Assembly (NCBI RefSeq): GCF_005843885.1 | Contig: NZ_CP040443.1 | Location: 1,612,001-1,676,000 of the forward strand | Source: Escherichia sp. E4742 | GTDB taxonomy: Bacteria > Pseudomonadota > Gammaproteobacteria > Enterobacterales > Enterobacteriaceae | DNA length: 64,000 nt | Direction of reading: 5' to 3' | In this document: in pieces, positions 58,693-64,000 of the stretch | How positions within the stretch are numbered: the first letter of the stretch is position 1 | How the letters are laid out: each line of letters starts with the position of its first letter | The notes under the pieces: generated by a model | Told to the model about the DNA's origin: nothing | Database searches by the model: none | Seen by the model: only the letters and a program-made list of their open reading frames with translations | Program-made: the position numbers and the translations under genes

Positions 58693-60875
58693 TATCCCTC
58701 CCGGACCAGCCAGATAGTGGCCAGCGGCGGTAGCGTAAGGCTTAATGAATGCTGGCGACCGTGGCTGGCGATCTCATCACTGTGTACCGCGCCGCCATTA
58801 CCGGTATTGCTACCGTGATAGTGCATGGAATCAGTGTTGAGGATTTCTCGCCATTTACCCGGCTGATTAATGCCAAAGCGATAATCATGACGCGGCACCG
58901 GCGTAAAGTTACTGGCAACGATAATTTCATTACCCTCTTTATCACGGCGAACAAAAATCAGCACCGAACGCTCATGATCATCCACCACCAGCCATTCAAA
59001 GCCGTAGCCGTCGAAATCCAGCTCATGCAGAGCTTTGTGGTGACGATAAGTATGGTTCAGATCGCGTACCAGTCGCTGGACACCGTGATGCCAGTTGTCG
59101 CCACCTTCCAGCAGATGCCAGTCGAGGCTGGCATCGTGGTTCCACTCACGCCCTTGGGCAAATTCGTTACCCATGAACAACAGTTTCTTGCCCGGGAACG
59201 CCCACATCCAGGCATAGTAGGCTCGCAGATTGGCAAACTTCTGCCATGCATCGCCTGGCATCCTGTCGAGAATCGATTTTTTGCCGTGCACCACTTCGTC
59301 ATGAGACAGCGGCAGGACGAAGTTTTCAGTGTAGTTGTAGAGCATCCCGAAGGTGAGTTTATTGTGGTGGTATTGACGATAAACCGGGTCGAGCTTCATG
59401 TAATCCAGAGTGTCGTGCATCCAGCCGAGGTTCCACTTGTACCAGAAGCCCAGACCACCAATATCCTGCGGGCGGGAAACGTTCGGGAAGTCGGTAGACT
59501 CTTCCGCCATCGTCACCGCGCCCGGTACTTGCTCACCGATAATACGGTTGGTATTGCGTAAAAATTCAATCGCTTCCAGATTCTCGCGCCCACCAAACTC
59601 GTTCGGGATCCACTCGCCCTCTTTACGGCTGTAATCACGATAAATCATCGAAGCAACCGCATCGACGCGCAGCGCATCGATACCAAAACGCTCGATCCAG
59701 TACAGCGCGTTACCAACGAGGAAGTTACTGACTTCACGGCGGCCATAGTTGTAAATCAGGGTGTTCCAGTCCTGATGGTAGCCTTCACGCGGATCGCTGT
59801 GTTCATACAGATTTGTGCCGTCAAATTCGGCAAGTGCAAAGTCATCTGTCGGGAAGTGGCCCGGCACCCAGTCGAGAATCACGTTCAAACCTGCTGCGTG
59901 GGCGGCATCAATGAAATAGCGGAAATCATCGCGAGTGCCAAAACGGCGAGTTGGCGCATACAAACCTGTCGGCTGATAGCCCCAACTGCCATCGAATGGA
60001 TGTTCGTTAATTGGCAGCAGTTCGAGGTGGGTAAAGCCCATCCATTTAGCGTAAGGCACCAACTGATCGGCAAGTTCGCGGTAGCTTAACCAGAAGTTGT
60101 TGTCGGCGTGACGACGCCATGACCCCAGGTGAACTTCATAGATAGAAATTGGCGCATCAAACTGATTCGCTTTTTTGCGCTCTTCGGTCTGCACGACCTT
60201 TTCAGGCAGTCCGCAAATAAGAGAAGCGGTTTCCGGGCGCATCTGCGCTTCGAAGGCATAAGGATCAGACTTCAAACGCAGATTGCCATTGGCATCAATC
60301 ATTTCGTATTTATAGAGCTGACCGTTATGCGCGCCAGGGATAAACAGTTCCCAGATGCCGCTCTCTTTACGCAGGCGCATCGGGTGACGACGACCATCCC
60401 AGTAGTTGAATTGCCCAACAACCGAGACACGGCGGGCATTTGGCGCCCAGACAGAAAAACGCGTGCCGGTAACGCCATCCATAGTATCTGCGTGCGCACC
60501 TAAGGTTTCATATGGGCGCAGGTGGGTACCTTCAGATAACAGCCAGGCGTCCATTTCCTGGATTAAAGGGCCAAAACGGTAAGGATCATCAATCAGATTC
60601 TGCTGGCCATGCCAGACAACCGCCAACTGATAGCGGAAAAAATTTTTACGCCGAGGAACGACGCCGCTGAAGAATCCACGAGAGTCGAGACACTCCAGTT
60701 TAGCGACTTTGCGTCCAGTTTTTGGTTCAATTACCCACACATCTGTGGCGTCAGGTAAAAGGGCACGGACTTCCAGTCCCGCTGTGGTTTTATGCATTCC
60801 AAGTACGGAAAAAGGATCCGCAAAATGACCTGCAATTAGCGCGTTAATCACGTCTCTATCGATACGATCGGACAT
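58692..60875 (-). CDS. glgB: 1,4-alpha-glucan branching enzyme
   Basis: GlgB (727 aa, GH13) makes alpha-1,6 branches. An N-terminal CBM48 region (about 115-210) precedes the barrel, with VILDWVPGHFP, GIDALRVDAVASM (nucleophile Asp405), TMAEESTDFP (Glu458) and LPLSHDEV. The C-terminus ends VREG and its stop forms TAATG with glgX; the K-12 protein I remember ends VREAE, one residue longer. It is the first gene of the operon. Confidence 0.97.
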   Translation of the reverse strand: MSDRIDRDVINALIAGHFADPFSVLGMHKTTAGLEVRALLPDATDVWVIEPKTGRKVAKLECLDSRGFFSGVVPRRKNFFRYQLAVVWHGQQNLIDDPYRFGPLIQEMDAWLLSEGTHLRPYETLGAHADTMDGVTGTRFSVWAPNARRVSVVGQFNYWDGRRHPMRLRKESGIWELFIPGAHNGQLYKYEMIDANGNLRLKSDPYAFEAQMRPETASLICGLPEKVVQTEERKKANQFDAPISIYEVHLGSWRRHADNNFWLSYRELADQLVPYAKWMGFTHLELLPINEHPFDGSWGYQPTGLYAPTRRFGTRDDFRYFIDAAHAAGLNVILDWVPGHFPTDDFALAEFDGTNLYEHSDPREGYHQDWNTLIYNYGRREVSNFLVGNALYWIERFGIDALRVDAVASMIYRDYSRKEGEWIPNEFGGRENLEAIEFLRNTNRIIGEQVPGAVTMAEESTDFPNVSRPQDIGGLGFWYKWNLGWMHDTLDYMKLDPVYRQYHHNKLTFGMLYNYTENFVLPLSHDEVVHGKKSILDRMPGDAWQKFANLRAYYAWMWAFPGKKLLFMGNEFAQGREWNHDASLDWHLLEGGDNWHHGVQRLVRDLNHTYRHHKALHELDFDGYGFEWLVVDDHERSVLIFVRRDKEGNEIIVASNFTPVPRHDYRFGINQPGKWREILNTDSMHYHGSNTGNGGAVHSDEIASHGRQHSLSLTLPPLATIWLVREG

Positions 60876-61105
60876 GCTTGTCTTCCTGTTTTATTGTGTC
60901 ACCCCATCCAACTAATTTTTGACATCTGGTTGTGACATTTTTTTGACCTGAACGGCGCAGCACTCTGTGCATCCTCTCTACGCCGTCCTCACTTCAGGTA
61001 AGGCATTGAATACGTATGTATCCCGCCACCCTTAAAGAATAGCCAATGCTCTATTTAACTCCCGGTAAATCATGAAACATCTGCGCTTACTCCTGTACTA
61101 CGCAC

Positions 61106-61130
61106 TAAAAGGGGCAGCATTACGCCCCAA
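61106..61130 (-). terminator. Intrinsic terminator after asd
   Basis: On the minus strand TTGGGGC-GTAATGCT-GCCCC is followed by TTTTAG, 16 bases after the asd stop. Confidence 0.8.
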
Positions 61131-61146
61131 ATTTAATGAATAAACA

Positions 61147-62250
61147 TTACGCCAGTTGACGAAGCATCCGGCGTAGCGGCTCCGCGGCCCCCCACAGCAG
61201 CTGGTCGCCCACGGTAAAGGCTGACAGGAACTCAGGTCCCATATTCAGCTTACGCAGACGGCCTACCGGCGTGGTCAGCGTACCGGTGACGGCAGCTGGG
61301 GTTAGCTCACGCATAGTGATTTCGCGATCGTTTGGAACCACTTTTGCCCACGGGTTATGGGCCGCCAACAGTTCTTCCACGGTCGGAATAGACACATCTT
61401 TTTTCAGTTTGATGGTGAATGCCTGGCTGTGGCAGCGCAACGCCCCGACACGCACACACAAACCATCTACCGGAATAACGGAAGATGTGTTGAGAATCTT
61501 GTTGGTTTCCGCCTGCCCTTTCCATTCTTCGCGGCTCTGACCGTTATCAAGCTGTTTGTCGATCCACGGAATCAGGCTGCCCGCCAGCGGCACGCCAAAG
61601 TTATCCACTGACAACTCGCCGCTGCGGGTTAAGGTCGTGACTTTGCGTTCAATATCGAGAATAGCAGAGGACGGTGTCGCGAGTTCATCCGCCACATGGC
61701 CATACAGTTGGCCCATCTGGGTTAACAACTCACGCATATGTCGCGCACCACCGCCGGAAGCCGCCTGGTAGGTTGCAACGGAAACCCAATCAACAAGATC
61801 ATTGGCGAATAAACCGCCCAACGACATCAACATCAGGCTTACGGTACAGTTACCGCCAACAAAAGTCCTGATGCCTTTATTTAATCCATCAGTAATGACG
61901 TCCTGATTGACTGGGTCAAGAATGATGATGGCGTCATCTTTCATGCGCAGAGACGATGCTGCGTCAATCCAGTAACCTTGCCATCCGCTCTCACGGAGCT
62001 TTGGATAGATTTCGTTGGTATAATCGCCGCCCTGACAGGTTACGATGATATCGAGAGCCTTCAGCGCCTCCAGATCAAAGGCATCCTGAAGTGTGCCAGA
62101 AGCACCGCCGAAGGAAGGCGCAGCCTGACCAGACTGTGAAGTCGAAAAGAAGACAGGGCGAATGGCGTCGAAGTCGCGCTCTTCAACCATGCGTTGCATG
62201 AGAACGGAGCCGACCATACCGCGCCAGCCGATAAAACCAACATTTTTCAT
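61147..62250 (-). CDS. asd: Aspartate-semialdehyde dehydrogenase
   Basis: Asd (367 aa) reduces aspartyl phosphate to the semialdehyde for Lys, Met, Thr and diaminopimelate synthesis. The NADP-binding GWRGMVGSVLMQRM is at 8-21, the catalytic Cys135 is in GGNCTVSLML, and the acid-base His is in ALRCHSQAFT. The start MKNVGFIG has CAGGA upstream; the open frame continues 41 codons higher without support. Confidence 0.98.
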   Translation of the reverse strand: MKNVGFIGWRGMVGSVLMQRMVEERDFDAIRPVFFSTSQSGQAAPSFGGASGTLQDAFDLEALKALDIIVTCQGGDYTNEIYPKLRESGWQGYWIDAASSLRMKDDAIIILDPVNQDVITDGLNKGIRTFVGGNCTVSLMLMSLGGLFANDLVDWVSVATYQAASGGGARHMRELLTQMGQLYGHVADELATPSSAILDIERKVTTLTRSGELSVDNFGVPLAGSLIPWIDKQLDNGQSREEWKGQAETNKILNTSSVIPVDGLCVRVGALRCHSQAFTIKLKKDVSIPTVEELLAAHNPWAKVVPNDREITMRELTPAAVTGTLTTPVGRLRKLNMGPEFLSAFTVGDQLLWGAAEPLRRMLRQLA

Positions 62251-62286
62251 AAGCGTTTTTTTCCTGCAAAGATGTGTGCTGTATAT

Positions 62287-62344
62287 ATGTGCCGGTGTCC
62301 TCATGGCACATCTTTCACCATACAAAAAGCAGCCAAAGTCGCAA
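62287..62344 (-). promoter_or_regulatory. Predicted asd promoter with hairpin at the transcript 5' end
   Basis: On the minus strand TTGCGA (62339-62344), a 16-base spacer and TATGGT (62317-62322) form a plausible promoter. The expected start near 62310 coincides with a perfect 7-bp stem, ATGTGCC / GGCACAT (62287-62311, 11-base loop). Both are read by eye only. Confidence 0.45.
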
Positions 62345-62442
62345 GTGAAATTAATCAATGATAGCGAAGCCATCAGTAATGCGACTTATCCTGCTTTCGT
62401 AGCACGCAGAAAGTCCACGGCAATTATCAGGGAACTTGAGTT

Positions 62443-63036
62443 ATGAATGAAATCATTTCTGCAGCAGTTTTATTGATCTTGATTATGGATCCGCTCGGAA
62501 ACCTACCTATTTTTATGTCCGTACTGAAACATACAGAACCGAAAAGACGTCGGGCAATCATGGTGCGAGAGTTGCTTATTGCTCTCATGGTGATGCTGGT
62601 GTTCCTGTTTGCGGGTGAGAAAATTCTGGCATTTCTTAGCCTGCGGGCGGAAACCGTCTCCATTTCTGGCGGCATCATTCTATTTCTGATCGCCATTAAG
62701 ATGATTTTCCCCAGTGCTTCAGGCAATAGCAGTGGGCTTCCGGCAGGTGAAGAGCCGTTTATTGTGCCGCTGGCAATCCCATTAGTTGCAGGGCCGACTA
62801 TTCTCGCCACATTAATGTTGCTGTCTCACCAGTACCCGAATCAGATGGGGCATCTGGTGATTGCGCTGCTGCTGGCCTGGGGCGGCACCTTTGTCATCCT
62901 GCTACAGTCATCGCTATTTTTACGTCTGCTGGGCGAGAAAGGAGTGAATGCGCTGGAACGCCTGATGGGATTGATTCTGGTGATGATGGCAACCCAGATG
63001 TTCCTCGACGGCATTCGAATGTGGATGAAGGGGTAA
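62443..63036 (+). CDS. yhgN: MarC-family inner-membrane protein YhgN
   Basis: This 197-aa protein has six hydrophobic segments and the MarC/YhgN pattern MDPLGNLPIFMSVLK near residue 16 and AGPTILATLMLL near 117. It is not a drug exporter in tested cases; its role is unclear. It is divergent from asd and converges on gntU. Confidence 0.93.
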   Translation: MNEIISAAVLLILIMDPLGNLPIFMSVLKHTEPKRRRAIMVRELLIALMVMLVFLFAGEKILAFLSLRAETVSISGGIILFLIAIKMIFPSASGNSSGLPAGEEPFIVPLAIPLVAGPTILATLMLLSHQYPNQMGHLVIALLLAWGGTFVILLQSSLFLRLLGEKGVNALERLMGLILVMMATQMFLDGIRMWMKG

Positions 63037-63052
63037 CGAGGAGAGTTTTTCG

Positions 63053-63085
63053 AAAAGAGCCCGGTAGCGTCAGAACTACCGGGCG
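63053..63085 (-). terminator. Intrinsic terminator between yhgN and gntU
   Basis: GCCCGGTAG / CTACCGGGC stem (63059-63067 and 63076-63084). On the minus strand TCTTTT follows, fitting gntU; the yhgN side has an A-rich tail instead. Confidence 0.75.
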
Positions 63086-63092
63086 AACAAAC

Positions 63093-64000
63093 TTAACTCA
63101 ACAGCTGGAACGCAATCATCCCAACGATGGCACCGACAGTGCCGAGGATGGTTTCCATCATGGTCCAGGTTTTCAGCGTTTCGGCTTCGGTCGCGCCGGT
63201 AAATTTACCGAACAACCAGAAGCCAGCGTCGTTAACGTGGCTGACGACAATCGAACCACCGGCGATACAAATCGACAGCGCCGCCATTTGCGCACCGGAA
63301 TAATTCAGCTGTTCAATAACCGGCATCACCAGTCCTACCGCCGTTAAACAAGCAACGGTGGCAGACCCCTGAATGATGCGCACTGCAGCTGCCAGCACGA
63401 AGCAGGTGATGGCAATCGGCAGCCCCATCCCGGTTAACGCTTCGCCCAATGCCGGACCTACGCCAGAGTCAACCAGCACCTGTTTGAACACGCCGCCTGC
63501 ACCAATCACCAGCAGAATGATCCCCGCCGGTTGCAGCGCGTGACCGCAAATCTCCATCACTTTGTCTTTTGGCATGCCCTGACGCATTGCCAGGCCGTAA
63601 ATTGCCACCAGGCAAGCAACCAGAATCGCAGTAAACGGATGACCGATGAACTCAAACCATTCGTAAGCAGTTGATCCTTCTGGTACAAAACGCGCAGCAA
63701 TGGTTTTAAGACCTACCAGCACCAGCGGCAGCAGGATCAGCGACAGGCTGAATCCGAAGGATGGCATTTTGCCTTCACCGAGATGCGGTTCGCTGATGTC
63801 GTCAGGAATGTGCAGCTCAACGTAACGACTGATGAAGTTACCCCACAGCGGCCCGGCAATAATCATCCCCGGAATTGCCGCACACAGGCCAATCAGGATC
63901 ATCCAGCCAAAGTCGGCATTCATCTGCGATGCCAGCAGCATCGGCGCTGGTCCAGGCACCAGAAATGCCGCCGCTGCCGCCACGCCTGCGAACAACGGGA
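63093..64000 (-). CDS. gntU: Low-affinity gluconate transporter GntU, C-terminal part (cut by window edge)
   Basis: About 302 codons are present and the N-terminal third is beyond the window; the full protein is about 446 aa. GntP-family landmarks seen include LVPGPAPMLLASQMNADFG, GSATVACLTAVGLVMPV and VNDAGFWLFGKF. It is paralogous to gntT in this window. GntU carries gluconate at low affinity and is normally next to gntK. Confidence 0.96.
   Translation of the reverse strand, partial: PLFAGVAAAAAFLVPGPAPMLLASQMNADFGWMILIGLCAAIPGMIIAGPLWGNFISRYVELHIPDDISEPHLGEGKMPSFGFSLSLILLPLVLVGLKTIAARFVPEGSTAYEWFEFIGHPFTAILVACLVAIYGLAMRQGMPKDKVMEICGHALQPAGIILLVIGAGGVFKQVLVDSGVGPALGEALTGMGLPIAITCFVLAAAVRIIQGSATVACLTAVGLVMPVIEQLNYSGAQMAALSICIAGGSIVVSHVNDAGFWLFGKFTGATEAETLKTWTMMETILGTVGAIVGMIAFQLLS

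Noticed and set aside
62251..62373. Asd extended by 41 codons
   Set aside because: The extension reads through the leader hairpin and promoter; MKNVGFIG is the established start.

Overview
The window is chromosomal DNA of an Escherichia strain. Gene order and protein sequences match, from memory, the aroB to gntU segment of E. coli K-12 (about 75 min on its map). Several proteins (RtcA, HofQ, IgaA, MalP) differ from remembered K-12 versions at more positions than usual between ordinary E. coli strains, so a divergent E. coli lineage or a close sister species is plausible. No alignment was run. REP/BIME palindromes after many genes fit the same group.

Layout: (1) 1-4873, minus strand: 5' part of aroB, then aroK, then the overlapping hofMNOPQ DNA-uptake/pilus-like operon. 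(2) 4993-14627: mrcA, nudE, igaA, yrfG, hslR, hslO, yhgE (cell wall, Nudix hydrolase, Rcs control, nucleotidase, heat-shock proteins). (3) 15004-22970: pck, an accessory HEAT/YcxB-like membrane gene, the ompR-envZ operon, greB and the Tex homologue yhgF. (4) 23224-31142: Fur/FNR-type control region and feoABC, rpnA with an internal start, bioH, gntX, nfuA, gntT. (5) 31244-39060: malPQ and the activator malT. (6) 39103-46789: RNA repair operon rtcBA with a sigma-54 promoter and its activator rtcR, then glpR-glpG-glpE and glpD. (7) 46981-51392: a five-gene accessory cluster of unknown function. (8) 51507-60875: glycogen genes glgBXCAP. (9) 61147-64000: asd, yhgN and the 3' part of gntU.

The regulated blocks fit together as carbon and energy metabolism. 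MalT drives malPQ, GlpR guards glpD, and GntR-type operators precede gntT. CRP-like sites lie before pck and malT. A CsrA-type leader precedes glgC. The glg genes and malPQ supply two separate alpha-glucan phosphorylases.

The parts least explained by the core genome are the cluster between glpD and glgP and the gene between pck and envZ. The cluster holds two paralogous 258-aa proteins, a Cys-cluster protein, a small membrane protein, and a membrane-anchored PstS-like binding protein whose membrane module resembles the small membrane protein. Other points worth checking are a strong internal start in rpnA, a free-standing intrinsic terminator between malP and malT that may end a small RNA, and a predicted hairpin at the 5' end of the asd mRNA.
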